A stretch of DNA of 64,000 nucleotides from Xanthobacter sp. YC-JY1 (GCF_021730305.1 NZ_CP032674.1:4015001-4079000), one strand, 5' to 3'. Shown: positions 35,476 to 44,962, numbered from the stretch's first letter. Notes: generated by a model not told the origin, from the letters alone. Made by a program: numbers and translations.

Positions 35476-36726
35476 TCATACGGTTACCGGCCGATGAACA
35501 GGACGTTCCCTTATGGGCAGATTGATGGCCGCGGAGGCAAAGGACAGCGCGACGGAGAGCCACCACAGCCAATCGTAGCTCTTGGTCGCCTCGTAGATCT
35601 CGCCGCCGAGATAGACGCCGAGGAAGCCGCCCACCTGATGGGAGAAGAAGGCGAAGCCATAGAGCATGGCCATGTAGCGCGTGCCGAACATGAGCATCAC
35701 GAGGCCCGAGGTCGGCGGCACGGTGGAGAGCCACAGGAAGCCCATGGCGGCGCCGAACACGTAGCAGCTCGTGGCCGTGATCGGCGACATCACGAACACC
35801 GCGATGGCGATGCCCCGCCCGGCATAGATGACCGACAGCAGCACCTTGCGCGACATGCGGTTGGACAGGTAGCCGGCAGTCAGCGAGCCGAGGATGTTGA
35901 ATAGTCCGATCAGCGCCAGCGTGTAGGCGCCCACCGACAGGCTCATGCCCTTGTCCACCAGGAAGGCCGGCATGTGCACGGTGACGAAGGCGAGCTGGAA
36001 GCCGCAGGTGAAGAAACCGAGCACCAGCAGCACGTAGCTCGGATGCCTCAGCGCCTCGCTCAGCGCCGCGCCGATGGTCTGCTGCGGCGCCTGCGCGACG
36101 CTGGCCGCGGACGGTGCCGCCGCGCGGGTGGACAGCGCCAGCGAGAAGGGCAGCACGATGAGCAGCGAGGCGCCGAACACGAGCAGGGTCTCATGCCAGC
36201 CGATGGTGTCCATCAGCCCGCGTGTCAGCGGCGGGAACAGGAACTGGCCGAACGATCCGGCCGCGGTGGCGAGGCCGAAGCCGATGGACTTCCACTCGTT
36301 CGGCAGGAGCTTGCCGAAGGCCGCGAGCACGAGGTTGAACGAGGCGGCGGAGAGGCCGAAGCCGATGAGAACGCCAGCGGACAGGTGCAGCAGGCCGGGC
36401 GTCGTCGCATAGGCCATCAGCGCGAGGCCGGCGGCATAGATCAGCGCGCCGCAGCACAGCACCCGTACCGTGCCGAAGCGATCAGCCAGCGCGCCCGCAA
36501 AGGGCGAGCCCACGCCCCATAGAAGGTTCTGGATGGCGACGGCGAAGCCGAACACGTCGCGGCCCCAGCCGAACTCCTGCGACATGGGCAGCAGGAACAG
36601 CCCGAAGACGGAGCGCGGCCCGAAGGTCAGCAGCGCCACCGCCGAGCCGGCGATGAGGATGAGGATGGCAGGAACGGCGGCGCCGCTCCGGCCGGAAGCC
36701 GCAGGCGGGGAGGACGGGGCGGACAT
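35476..36726 (-). CDS. MFS transporter (monocarboxylate/oxalate-formate antiporter-like)
   Basis: A 416-residue carrier with twelve predicted spans in two halves joined by a short loop near residue 210. FGPRSVFGLFLLPMSQEFGWGR and the MFS motif GALADRFGTVRV are clear. The pattern resembles the oxalate/formate antiporter and MCT-like branch. No catabolic gene adjoins it, so the substrate is open. A dyad 100 bp upstream is a possible control site. Confidence 0.87.
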   Translation of the reverse strand: MSAPSSPPAASGRSGAAVPAILILIAGSAVALLTFGPRSVFGLFLLPMSQEFGWGRDVFGFAVAIQNLLWGVGSPFAGALADRFGTVRVLCCGALIYAAGLALMAYATTPGLLHLSAGVLIGFGLSAASFNLVLAAFGKLLPNEWKSIGFGLATAAGSFGQFLFPPLTRGLMDTIGWHETLLVFGASLLIVLPFSLALSTRAAAPSAASVAQAPQQTIGAALSEALRHPSYVLLVLGFFTCGFQLAFVTVHMPAFLVDKGMSLSVGAYTLALIGLFNILGSLTAGYLSNRMSRKVLLSVIYAGRGIAIAVFVMSPITATSCYVFGAAMGFLWLSTVPPTSGLVMLMFGTRYMAMLYGFAFFSHQVGGFLGVYLGGEIYEATKSYDWLWWLSVALSFASAAINLPIRERPVHRPVTV

Positions 36727-36825
36727 GGGGGTCGTCTCGCGTTGGGGGATGCACCCAGGCGGTGCATGTTGGCCCCATTCTACGAGCAGGCCTCGTCCTT
36801 TGGAAAATCAATAATCGTCAACGGG

Positions 36826-36846
36826 TCCATGAGCCACTCTCATGGA
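36826..36846. promoter_or_regulatory. Palindrome upstream of the MFS gene
   Basis: Perfect eight-base arms TCCATGAG / CTCATGGA with a five-base spacer, 100 bp before the MFS ATG. Size and spacing suit a GntR-, MarR- or TetR-type operator; no adjacent regulator gene exists. Confidence 0.4.
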
Positions 36847-36877
36847 TCGGCCGCAGGCTACCTCCGAGACAAACGCA

Positions 36878-36907
36878 AAAGCGGGGCAGCCGCAGCCGCC
36901 CCGCTTT
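36878..36907 (-). terminator. Rho-independent terminator of the Spy-like gene
   Basis: Ten-base-pair stem AAAGCGGGGC / GCCCCGCTTT with a ten-base loop, 20 bp after the stop of the gene on the minus strand; a short U-run follows in that direction. Confidence 0.75.
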
Positions 36908-36927
36908 GTCTGCTGAAGCCCCTCAGG

Positions 36928-37464
36928 TCAGCCGCGACGCGGGCCATCCGCATTGGGGCCGCCGTGCGGGCCATTATGCCAGCCGCCCCCCATGCCGCGG
37001 AACTGCTGGTGCAGCACCATGTTCAGGCGCTGCTTCTGCGCCGTGTCGAGGGTCTTGTAGAGCGGGTCAGCCGCATCGGCGATCTTGCGCAGGTCGGCGG
37101 CGCGGGCGTCCATGCGGTCGGCGGCGGAGCGCATCCGGGCGATGGGATCGACGGGCGTGCCGGCCTGGCGCGCCTCGCGGGCGGCCTTGCGGTCAGCGGC
37201 CATCTGCTCGCGGCGCTGGGCCGCCTCCTTCGCCACGGACTTCAGCGTCTGCTCCACGCCCGGCCACAGCTTCTCCTGGTCAGGCGTGAGCTTCAGCGCG
37301 GTCTTGAGGGCGACGATGCGGGCGTCGGTGAGGATGGCGCGATCCTCGGCGGTCGGCTGCCAGCGGTGCGGCGCATCCCCCGCGGCAGGGGTGTTCGCGG
37401 CATAGGTGGCCGCGGAACCGGCGATCAGCGCAGCGGCGGTTGCGGCGAAAAGAGCGCGTTTCAT
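36928..37464 (-). CDS. Spy/CpxP family (LTxxQ-motif) periplasmic protein
   Basis: A 178-residue exported protein with a signal peptide (FAATAAALIAGSAATYA) and an all-helical body holding an LTPDQ motif at about residue 59, the family mark. The C-terminal tail is Gly/His/Pro-rich (GWHNGPHGGPNADGP) and may bind metal. Spy relatives act as ATP-independent chaperones or envelope stress sensors. No CpxRA-like system is beside it. Confidence 0.82.
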   Translation of the reverse strand: MKRALFAATAAALIAGSAATYAANTPAAGDAPHRWQPTAEDRAILTDARIVALKTALKLTPDQEKLWPGVEQTLKSVAKEAAQRREQMAADRKAAREARQAGTPVDPIARMRSAADRMDARAADLRKIADAADPLYKTLDTAQKQRLNMVLHQQFRGMGGGWHNGPHGGPNADGPRRG

Positions 37465-37618
37465 TTCGTGGGCCCTCCTTCAGGGACGAAGGAAGCATCG
37501 TCCCCAAACCCACGTCCGGCAACTTAAACTTCGGTAATAGACATCTTGATACAACTTGTTGCAAATAGATTTTTCGTGTGACCCCACCCCCAACAATACC
37601 CGAATTTCGCCACGACTT

Positions 37619-38539
37619 TCAGGCAACTCCGTCCTGTTCGGCAAGTACTTTGGTTTCCAGGCTCGAAACTCCTTCCGTAGTCCGGGAATATCCGCGCCGT
37701 TCCATTTCGCAGCGCCATGCGCCGGGTCCGCCGGAGATCCGGTAGAGACAATAGCCGCCGGCACCGCGCTCATCCTGCGGCCCGGCCGAGGCGGAGGGCA
37801 CGCCCACCACGGGGATGCGGCCGGCCGCTGACGGGATGTAACCCAGGGAAGCGCGATGGTCGTGCCCATGCAGCACCAGCTCGGCCCCTGCCTGTGCGAG
37901 AACCGCCCTCACCTCCTCCGCATCGCGCAGGTCGCGGTGGAAGGGGCGCTCGCCGACGGGCGGATGATGGATCATCACCACCCGGAACAGCCCCTCCGCC
38001 TTCAGCCGCTCCAGCAGCGCGGACAGCCGGCCGAGCTGCGCCCGCCCCGCCTTGCCGCTGGCGAGGAACACGGCCGTGGGGATCGCGGTCGAGACGCCCA
38101 CGATCGCCACCTCGCCCCGCCGCCGGACGTAGGGGAAGGAATCCACGTCCACCGGCGTGTGAGGATGGCTGTCGTCTCCGGCGAGGAAGGGCGCCCAATG
38201 CTCCAGATGATAGTGCATGGCCGAGCGCACATAGGCGTCATGGTTGCCCGGCACGACGCTCACCTTGTCGGGCTCCCCGAGGGAGGCAAGGAAGGTGGCG
38301 CCGGTGTCGAACTCGGCCGGCAGGCTCACATTCACGAGGTCGCCGGTGACGCAGATGTGGTCCGGCTGCTGGGCGAGGAGGTCTTCCGTGAGCGGCGCCA
38401 GCGTGGATGCGCCGAAATTGCGCCGCCGCGCGCCGATCCAGTTCATCATCCCGAAGAAGCGCTTGCCCAGAAGCTCGGAGATGCGCGCCTCCGGGATGGG
38501 GCCGAGATGCGGGTCGGAAAGGTGGGCGATCACGGGCAT
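37619..38539 (-). CDS. Calcineurin-like metallophosphoesterase
   Basis: A 306-residue phosphoesterase with all metal-binding motifs: DPH near the N-terminus (HLSDPHLG), GDLVN, GNHD, the HHPP His and GHDH. Two metal ions are expected. The family spans cyclic-nucleotide, lipid A precursor and phosphodiester hydrolases; nothing in the neighbourhood narrows this. ATG at 38539, divergent from the glycosidase-like gene. Confidence 0.9.
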   Translation of the reverse strand: MPVIAHLSDPHLGPIPEARISELLGKRFFGMMNWIGARRRNFGASTLAPLTEDLLAQQPDHICVTGDLVNVSLPAEFDTGATFLASLGEPDKVSVVPGNHDAYVRSAMHYHLEHWAPFLAGDDSHPHTPVDVDSFPYVRRRGEVAIVGVSTAIPTAVFLASGKAGRAQLGRLSALLERLKAEGLFRVVMIHHPPVGERPFHRDLRDAEEVRAVLAQAGAELVLHGHDHRASLGYIPSAAGRIPVVGVPSASAGPQDERGAGGYCLYRISGGPGAWRCEMERRGYSRTTEGVSSLETKVLAEQDGVA

Positions 38540-38703
38540 GGGCGGGACCTTGGTGCGGCGAGACGTGCGGCGGGAACGCGGCGCTTATAGCAGATCGCGC
38601 CGCACCCGCCGCGGTTCCCTGTTTGCGATGCGGCAAGGCGCACCGGCTGCGCCGGGTTGATGTTGCCGAAGCCATCCCGCACGCTGCATGCTGCAATGCA
38701 TCG

Positions 38704-39981
38704 ATGTCCTCAGGCCAATCGCGAGTGAAGTCCGTGCGTCACGTTTTCGTCCTCCTTCTGCTTGCGCTCGCGCTTTCCCCTGCCCTCCTGCGGCAGGCTC
38801 ATGCCTCCCAGGTGGCGGTGCGCGGAACCGAGATCCTGGTGGACGGCAAGCCCTTCATCCCCCTCGGCGCCAGCGGCGAGACGCGCTTTCCCGATCTGAA
38901 GGCGCTGGGCGCCAACACCATCCGCACCTACGGGCAGGAGCCGGGCGAGATACTGGACGCGGCGCAGCGGGCGGGGCTCAAGGTGATCGTCGGCTTCTGG
39001 CTCGCCCATCCCCGCCTCGGCTTCAACTACGCCGACCGGGGGGCGGTGACGGCGCAGCTGGAGGCCCTGCGCCACATGGTGGAGCGCTATCGCACCCATC
39101 CGGCACTGCTCATGTGGGGCATCGGCAACGAGGTGGAGGTCGAGCTGTCGCCGGAGGAGGCGCAAGCCGTGTGGCCGGCCATCCAGGAGGCCGCGCGGCT
39201 GGTGAAGACGCTGGACAGCCAGCACCCGACCATGGCGGTGCTCGCCGAAGTGGGACAGGACAAGGCCGCCATCCTGAAGCGCAACGCGCCGGACATCGAC
39301 GTGCTCGGCATCAACGGCTATGGCGACGGCCTGCTCACCACCGCCGGCCGGGCGCGGGCGCAGGGCTGGACCGGCCCCATCATCCTCACCGAGCTCGGCG
39401 CGCAGGGCCATTGGGACGCCCCGAAGGCGGCGTGGGGCGCGCCCATGGAGCCGACCTCCTCGGAGAAGGCGACCCGCGTGCGGCGCTATCTGATGGGGGC
39501 GAAGCAGGCGGGCGTCGGCGCCATGCCCTTTTTGTGGGGGCAGAAGCAGGAGGTCACGCCCTCCTGGTATTCGCTGCTGCTGCCCACCGGCGAATGGACC
39601 GAAACGGTGGAGGTGATGGCCGATTTGTGGGGCGGGAAGGTGCCCGGCGGCCCCAACCGGGCGCCGCGCATCCTCGCCCTCTCCCTCGTCGGACCCTCCC
39701 GATTCTCCACCGACGGACAGACCCTGGTGCGCCTCTCCGCCACCGATCCCGATGGCGACCCGCTGAAGGCCGAATGGCAGATCATGACGGAGACCACTGC
39801 CCGCAGCGTCGGCGGCGATCCCGAGCCGGTGCCGCCGAGCTTTCCCGAGGGCCTGCACGATCCCGCCCCCACCGGCGTGCGCATCTTCGGCCTGCCGCCC
39901 GGGCGCTACCGCGTGTTCGTCACCCTGCGCGACGGGCGCGGCGCGGCGGCCACCGGCAACATCCCTTTCGAGATTCAGTAG
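38704..39981 (+). CDS. Secreted glycoside-hydrolase-like TIM-barrel protein
   Basis: A 425-residue exported protein: signal peptide at residues 12-35, then a GH2/GH5-type barrel. Glu143 in GIGNEVE fits the acid/base and Glu230 in LTELGAQG the nucleophile, as in retaining clan-A glycosidases. From about residue 335 a beta-rich domain follows ([34 protein letters not shown]) resembling a cadherin/PKD-like module. ATG 38704 is chosen; a GTG at 38725 also precedes the signal peptide. Substrate unknown, perhaps a beta-glucan or exopolysaccharide. It is 46 bp ahead of fae. Confidence 0.78.
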   Translation: MSSGQSRVKSVRHVFVLLLLALALSPALLRQAHASQVAVRGTEILVDGKPFIPLGASGETRFPDLKALGANTIRTYGQEPGEILDAAQRAGLKVIVGFWLAHPRLGFNYADRGAVTAQLEALRHMVERYRTHPALLMWGIGNEVEVELSPEEAQAVWPAIQEAARLVKTLDSQHPTMAVLAEVGQDKAAILKRNAPDIDVLGINGYGDGLLTTAGRARAQGWTGPIILTELGAQGHWDAPKAAWGAPMEPTSSEKATRVRRYLMGAKQAGVGAMPFLWGQKQEVTPSWYSLLLPTGEWTETVEVMADLWGGKVPGGPNRAPRILALSLVGPSRFSTDGQTLVRLSATDPDGDPLKAEWQIMTETTARSVGGDPEPVPPSFPEGLHDPAPTGVRIFGLPPGRYRVFVTLRDGRGAAATGNIPFEIQ

Positions 39982-40027
39982 CGTTTTTCATCACGCCTTT
40001 TCAGCACAGCATTTTCCGGAGGATTTC

Positions 40028-40537
40028 ATGCCCAGGATCGACCGTCTTCTGGTGGGAGAGGCCCTGGTGGGCGACGGCAACGAGGTGGCGCACATCGACC
40101 TCATCATGGGGCCGCGCGGCTCTTCCGCCGAGATCGCCTTCGTCAACGCCCTCACCAACAACAAGGACGGCTTCACCGGCTTACTCGCCGTGGTCGAACC
40201 CAACCTGATGGTGAAGCCCGCCACCGTCCTCTTCAACAAGGTGACCATCAAGGATGCCCGGCAGGCGGTGCAGATGTTCGGGCCGGCGCAATATGCCGTC
40301 GCCAAAGCGGTGGCGGATTGCGTGGCGGACGGCACCATTCCCGTGGAGGAGGCCGACGACATCTTCATCTGCGTGGGGGTGTTCATCCACTGGGATGCCA
40401 GCGACGATGCGCGCATCCAGGCCTTCAACCACGAGGCCACTCGCCTCGCCATCTCGCGGGCGATCAGCGGAACGCCGAGCCCGGTGGAGGCCATGACGCG
40501 CCGTGAAACGGCGCGTCATCCCTTGGCCGTAGATTAA
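40028..40537 (+). CDS. fae: Formaldehyde-activating enzyme
   Basis: A 169-residue Fae, which condenses formaldehyde with tetrahydromethanopterin. The match to the Methylorubrum enzyme is strong in length and in [17 protein letters not shown] (His22 equals the catalytic His), [24 protein letters not shown] and VGVFIHW. A GGAGG ribosome-binding site precedes the ATG. It stands alone, away from other H4MPT-pathway genes, so it may be a second copy or the sole one. The end of the gene is duplicated directly downstream (see repeat). Confidence 0.93.
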   Translation: MPRIDRLLVGEALVGDGNEVAHIDLIMGPRGSSAEIAFVNALTNNKDGFTGLLAVVEPNLMVKPATVLFNKVTIKDARQAVQMFGPAQYAVAKAVADCVADGTIPVEEADDIFICVGVFIHWDASDDARIQAFNHEATRLAISRAISGTPSPVEAMTRRETARHPLAVD

Positions 40538-40582
40538 CCGCGCCGCGAAACGGCGCGTCATCCCCTGGCAGTAGACTGACCG
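40499..40582 (+). repeat. 42-bp tandem duplication of the 3' end of fae
   Basis: Copy 1 (40499-40540) contains the last codons of fae and copy 2 (40541-40582) follows directly in the same frame. Both encode [12 protein letters not shown] and a stop. They differ at five positions, all silent: Arg CGT/CGC, Leu TTG/CTG, Ala GCC/GCA, Asp GAT/GAC, stop TAA/TGA. Each copy also has a hairpin (CGCCG-N5-CGGCG core; 9-bp stem around copy 1, 40495-40517) that may help end the transcript. Confidence 0.85.
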
Positions 40583-40591
40583 CGGGACGCG

Positions 40592-40912
40592 CTATTGCGC
40601 GCCGTCCCCGCTCTCATTCGACAGATCGAGGGAGAGGCCACGCGCAAACCAAGCGCCGGTGCCGGCGATCGCGGCGCCGGCCATGAAGGCCAGACCGGGC
40701 CAGTGCGCTGCGGCGAGGCAGAGCCCCACCAGCAGGCCCGAGAACGAGCAGGCCATGGCCACGATCATGACCGAGGCACGCTCCCGCGCACCTGCGTCCC
40801 GAGCCGCCATGCTTTGCGCGGCCAGCTGGCTGTGTGCTGTCAACTGCCCCAGAGGGCCCCCCGCAGGGCCCGCAGAGGGCGGGCGCGACCGACCCTTCGC
40901 TTGAAATGCCAC
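40592..40912 (-). CDS. Small two-span membrane protein
   Basis: A 106-residue protein starting at GTG after an excellent GGGAGG site (six bases). A hydrophilic N-terminus is followed by two spans (VMIVAMACSFSGLLVGLCLAA and GLAFMAGAAIAGTGAWFARG) and an acidic tail. No known family is recognised. Its stop faces the fae duplication, so it converges on fae. Confidence 0.6.
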   Translation of the reverse strand: MAFQAKGRSRPPSAGPAGGPLGQLTAHSQLAAQSMAARDAGARERASVMIVAMACSFSGLLVGLCLAAAHWPGLAFMAGAAIAGTGAWFARGLSLDLSNESGDGAQ

Positions 40913-41007
40913 GATGTTCCTCCCGCGCCGCCGACTGTCCGGCGGTCATTTGGACTGAGAGTAAAGCAGAAAAGCTTCACCTCTTCATCAGGCGGAGACG
41001 ATGCTGG

Positions 41008-42348
41008 CTAAATTTTTCTTGCCTCAGCCTCATTGCACTGCAGCGAAGGGCCAAGCTGTGCCCGAAAAACGAGCACCAGCCCCCCCGCGGCCAGCACGAT
41101 GGCCGCCAGCGCCATGAAGCCGACGTCGAAGCGGCCGGTCGCCTCCCGCACGAAACCAACGAGATAGGGACCGGCGAAGCCGCCGAGATTGCCCACCGAG
41201 TTGATGAGTGCGATGCCGGCCGCCGCCGCCGTGCCGCGCAGGAATTGCGGCGGCACCGACCAGAACGGCCCGAGCGCCGCATAGATGCCCATGGAAGCAA
41301 GCGAGATGGCGGCGATGGCCGCCATGTGCGTGGGCGCGACCACGCTGGCGGCGAGCCCCGCCGCTGCCGCGATGGCCGGGACCGCCACATGCAGCACCCG
41401 TTCGCCGCGCCGGTCGCTGTGCTGGCCCACGGCGAGCATGGCGAGGGCGCTCAGCGCATAGGGGATGATGAGGATCAGCCCCACCTCGTGGGTGGAATAG
41501 CCCATGGCGCGCACGATCTGCGGCAGCCACAGGCCGATGCCGTAGAGCCCCACCACGAGGCCGAGATAGACGAGGCAGAGCACGACGACCCGCGTGTCCT
41601 TCAAGGCCGGCAGCCAGGACTCGTGCGTGCCGGCGGGATGGGCGGCCTGGTGCGCCGCATCATGGGAGAGATGGTCGGCCTCGAGCCGCGCGGCGATGGC
41701 CGCCTTCTCCTCGGCCGTCAGCCAGCGGGCCTTCTCGGGGCCATCGGGCAGCATGGCGAGCACCACGAGGCCGAGCGCCACCGCCGGCAGGCCCTCGATG
41801 ATGAACAGCCACTGCCAGCCGGCGAGGCCGAGCAGGCCGTGCGTGTCGAGAATCCAGGCCGACAAGGGCGCCCCGAGCGCGCTGGAGATCGGCACCGCCG
41901 CCATGAACAGCGCCACGTAGCGCGCCCGCACCGAAAGCGGGAACCAGTAGCCGAGATAGAGGATCATGCCCGGCAGGAAGCCGGCCTCGGCGGCGCCGAG
42001 CAGGAAGCGGGCGATGAAGAAGCCGGTCGCGCCCGTCACGAAGGCGGTCGCCGCCGAGATCAGGCCCCAGGTGACCATGATGCGGCAGATCCACAGCCGC
42101 GCGCCGACCTTCTGCATCACCAGGTTGCTCGGCACCTCGAACAGGAAATAGCCGAGGAAGAAGATGCCGGCGCCCCAGCCATAGACCTCCGGCGAGAAGC
42201 CGAGGTCGGCATTCATGGTCAGCGCCGCGAACCCGACATTCACGCGGTCGAGGAAGCTGACCACATAGAGCACCATCATCAGCGGGATCAGCCGCCGGAC
42301 CGCCTTGGCGAAGGCGCGCGCCTCCACCGTCTGCCTCTCCGCCACCAC
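41008..42348 (-). CDS. MFS transporter, anion:cation symporter family
   Basis: A 446-residue organic-acid symporter with twelve spans. The ACS-type opening RLIPLMMVLYVVSFLDRVNVGFA and EVPSNLVMQKVGARLW are diagnostic; FLLGAAEAGFLPGMILYLGYWF is also characteristic. Start is GTG at 42348 after GGGGAGG. Relatives import tartrate, glucarate, phthalate or hydroxyphenylacetate. The paa locus lies only 6 kb away, so aromatic-acid uptake is conceivable but not supported by direct linkage. Divergent from fabI. Confidence 0.88.
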   Translation of the reverse strand: MVAERQTVEARAFAKAVRRLIPLMMVLYVVSFLDRVNVGFAALTMNADLGFSPEVYGWGAGIFFLGYFLFEVPSNLVMQKVGARLWICRIMVTWGLISAATAFVTGATGFFIARFLLGAAEAGFLPGMILYLGYWFPLSVRARYVALFMAAVPISSALGAPLSAWILDTHGLLGLAGWQWLFIIEGLPAVALGLVVLAMLPDGPEKARWLTAEEKAAIAARLEADHLSHDAAHQAAHPAGTHESWLPALKDTRVVVLCLVYLGLVVGLYGIGLWLPQIVRAMGYSTHEVGLILIIPYALSALAMLAVGQHSDRRGERVLHVAVPAIAAAAGLAASVVAPTHMAAIAAISLASMGIYAALGPFWSVPPQFLRGTAAAAGIALINSVGNLGGFAGPYLVGFVREATGRFDVGFMALAAIVLAAGGLVLVFRAQLGPSLQCNEAEARKI

Positions 42349-42509
42349 GCACCCCTCCCCCGTCGTTGCGCGGTTTGTGGCGGCGGGCGGGACGGGCGTC
42401 AACCGCCCGCAGGCCGGGCGGCCCCTTGCGCCCGTTTGACTTTCGTCATGTTGACGTCGGCCTCCGGGTGCAATGTGGATCAAAGGTCGCAACGCATGAG
42501 GGCGCGCGC

Positions 42510-43274
42510 ATGTTTTCGCTGAAGGGCCAGAAGGCGCTGGTGGTGGGGGTGGCGAACGACCAGTCCATCGCCTGGGGCTGCGCGAAGGCATTTCGCGAGC
42601 AGGGTGCCGACGTTGCCGTGACCTATCTCAACGCGCGGGCCGAGGCGCATGTGCGGCCGCTCGCCGAATCCATCGGCTCCGAGATCATCCTGCCGCTCGA
42701 CGTGAGCATCCCCGGCCAGCTCGAAGCGGTGTTCGACGAGATCACGGCGCGCTGGGGCCGGCTGGATACCCTGCTGCACTCCATCGCCTTCTGCCCGAAG
42801 GAGGATCTGCACGGCCGCGTGGTCGACTGTTCGGCTGAAGGCTTTGCCAAGGCCATGGACGTCTCGGTCCATTCCTTCCTACGCATGATCCACCTTGCCG
42901 AGCCGCTCATGGGCGCCGGCGGCACCTGCATGACCGTGTCCTTCTACGGCGCCGAGAAGGTCGTCGAGCACTACAACATCATGGGGCCGGTGAAATCGGC
43001 GCTCGAATCGGTGGTGCGCTATGCCGCTGCGGAACTCGGCGAGAAGCGCATCTCCGTCCACGCCCTTTCGCCCGGCCCGCTGAAGACCCGCGCCGCCTCC
43101 GGCATCGCCGATTTCGACGAACTGCTGAACGAGGCCGCCGAGCGCGCACCGACTCATCTCCTCGCGTCCATCGAGGATGTGGGCGCCTTCGCCGCCTTCC
43201 TCGCGAGCCGCGAGGCCGCCAATGTCACCGGCGGCGTCCACCAGATCGACGGCGGCTACAGCATCATCGGCTGA
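42510..43274 (+). CDS. fabI: Enoyl-[acyl-carrier-protein] reductase (FabI type)
   Basis: A 254-residue SDR enzyme reducing enoyl-ACP with NAD(P)H. The N-terminal GVANDQSIAWG replaces the usual SDR glycine motif, as in FabI. Tyr146, Tyr155 and Lys162 (Y155-x6-K162 in YNIMGPVK) form the active site; the Tyr-Tyr spacing is nine rather than the ten of E. coli FabI. AAASGIADF follows the usual substrate loop (PLKTRAASGI). It is not next to other fab genes and could be a second isozyme. ATG at 42510. Confidence 0.88.
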   Translation: MFSLKGQKALVVGVANDQSIAWGCAKAFREQGADVAVTYLNARAEAHVRPLAESIGSEIILPLDVSIPGQLEAVFDEITARWGRLDTLLHSIAFCPKEDLHGRVVDCSAEGFAKAMDVSVHSFLRMIHLAEPLMGAGGTCMTVSFYGAEKVVEHYNIMGPVKSALESVVRYAAAELGEKRISVHALSPGPLKTRAASGIADFDELLNEAAERAPTHLLASIEDVGAFAAFLASREAANVTGGVHQIDGGYSIIG

Positions 43275-43493
43275 AAGACGCCCGCCATGACGTTGGGGAG
43301 CGCTTCCCTCCGGCGGAAGAGCGCACTACCGTTCCCCTCGCGGGCCCCACCCGCCACGGCCGGACATCAACGATCCGGCCGGAGACAACCGGCGATGGCC
43401 GGACGGAGGAACGCTCCTGCGCATCGGCCTGCTTGACGGGCACGCGCGTGCGCACATCTTCGCCCGGCTTCCGCAAGGAAGGAGAGCGACCCC

Positions 43494-44867
43494 ATGAATC
43501 TCGCAGCCAAGCTCCGGGCCCGCGCGGCCGAGGGGCGCCCGGTGCGCGTCGGCCTCATCGGTGCCGGCAAGTTCGGCTCCATGTTCCTGTCGCAGGTGCG
43601 CACCACCGTGGGCATGCACCTCATGGGCATCGCCGATCTCTCCGCCGCCCGGGCGAAGGATGCCCTCGCCAACACCGGTTGGCCGGTGGACGACGCCCTC
43701 GCGACCGATTTCGACGACGCGCGCCGCACCGGCCGCACCGTCATCACCGAGGATGCCGAGGCGCTCATCAAGGCGGACGGCATCGAGGTGATCGTGGACG
43801 CCACCGGCAGCCCGGCAGCGGGGCTCAGGCACGCGCTCCTCGCCATCGCCGAGCGCCGCCACATCGTGATGGTGACGGTGGAGGCGGACGTGCTGGCCGG
43901 CCCCCTCGTCGCCCGCAAGGCGGCCGAGGCCGGCGTCGTCTATGCCGCCGCCTATGGCGACCAGCCGGCGCTGGTGTGCGAGATGGTGGATTGGGCGCAG
44001 ACCTGCGGTTTCCAGGTGGTGGCCGCCGGCAAGGGCACGAAGTATCTGCCCGCCTACCACGCCTCCACGCCCGACGACGTGTGGCGCAATATCGGCCTCA
44101 CCCCCGAGCAGGCGGCCATCGGCGGAATGAACCCGCAGATGTTCAACTCGTTCGTGGACGGCACGAAATCCTCCATCGAGATGGCCGCCATCTCCAACGC
44201 CACCGGCCTCAAGGCGCCACGCGACGGGCTTCTCTTCCCGCCCTGCGGCGTGGACGACCTGCCGACCATCCTGCGCCCCCGCGACGCCGGCGGGCTGCTG
44301 GAGGAGGCCGGGCAGGTGGAAGTGGTCTCCAGCCTGGAGCGGGACGGCCGCCCGGTGTTCCGCGACCTGCGCTGGGGCGTCTATGTGGTGATCCAGGCCG
44401 ATCCCTCGGCGCGTGGCGACTATGCCCGCCGCTGCTTCCGCGAATACGGCATGGCCACCGACCCGAGCGGCCGCTACACGGCGCTTTACCGGCCCTACCA
44501 CATGATCGGGCTGGAACTCGGCATCAGCGTCGCCGCCGCGGCCCTGCGCAACGAGGCGACCGGCACGCCCATCGGCTTCTTCTCCGACGCCGTGGCGGTG
44601 GCGAAGAAGGACCTTTCCCCCGGCGAGATGCTGGATGGCGAGGGCGGCTACACTGTGTGGGGCCGCATCATGCGGGCGGAGGATTCCCTGGCTCGCGGCG
44701 CCCTGCCCATCGGCCTCGCCCACAAGGTGCGCCTCACCCGCCCCATCGCCCGCGGCGAGGTGGTCGGCTGGGCGGATGTGGAGATCGGCGACAACGATAC
44801 CGTGCGCCTGCGCCGGGAGATGGAGCGCCAGTTCGCCGCCCCCGCCTCCCGCTCCGCAGCGGCCTGA
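43494..44867 (+). CDS. COG4091 homoserine-dehydrogenase-like oxidoreductase with SAF domain
   Basis: A 457-residue protein. The N-terminus is a Rossmann domain (VGLIGAGKFGSMFLSQV, residues 19-35) followed by a homoserine-dehydrogenase-like catalytic region (YGDQPALVCEMVDWA, AAGKGTKYLPAY). From about residue 365 a SAF-like domain follows (AVAKKDLSPGEMLDGEGGYTVWG), reminiscent of sialic-acid synthase antifreeze-like modules. This is COG4091, predicted NAD(P)-dependent enzymes often linked to sugar-acid catabolism. No such genes surround it. GGAGAG precedes the ATG. Confidence 0.82.
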   Translation: MNLAAKLRARAAEGRPVRVGLIGAGKFGSMFLSQVRTTVGMHLMGIADLSAARAKDALANTGWPVDDALATDFDDARRTGRTVITEDAEALIKADGIEVIVDATGSPAAGLRHALLAIAERRHIVMVTVEADVLAGPLVARKAAEAGVVYAAAYGDQPALVCEMVDWAQTCGFQVVAAGKGTKYLPAYHASTPDDVWRNIGLTPEQAAIGGMNPQMFNSFVDGTKSSIEMAAISNATGLKAPRDGLLFPPCGVDDLPTILRPRDAGGLLEEAGQVEVVSSLERDGRPVFRDLRWGVYVVIQADPSARGDYARRCFREYGMATDPSGRYTALYRPYHMIGLELGISVAAAALRNEATGTPIGFFSDAVAVAKKDLSPGEMLDGEGGYTVWGRIMRAEDSLARGALPIGLAHKVRLTRPIARGEVVGWADVEIGDNDTVRLRREMERQFAAPASRSAAA

Positions 44868-44962
44868 GAGGCGCTTCGGCGCCGGACGCCGGTGGACGTT
44901 GACCGTCCGCCGGCGCGGCGCGAGGCCGCACCGGAATGGCCCGCCTGCGGCGAATGGGATTA

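Noticed and set aside
40495-40582. Reading the fae repeat hairpins as a REP/CRISPR-like element
   Set aside because: Only two adjacent copies exist, in frame with fae and encoding the same peptide; duplication of the gene end explains them better.
42421-42500. TTGAC-rich stretch before fabI as a second FNR/FixK site
   Set aside because: The TTGA and TCAA half-sites are not at the right spacing; only generic TGAC/GTCA matches are present.
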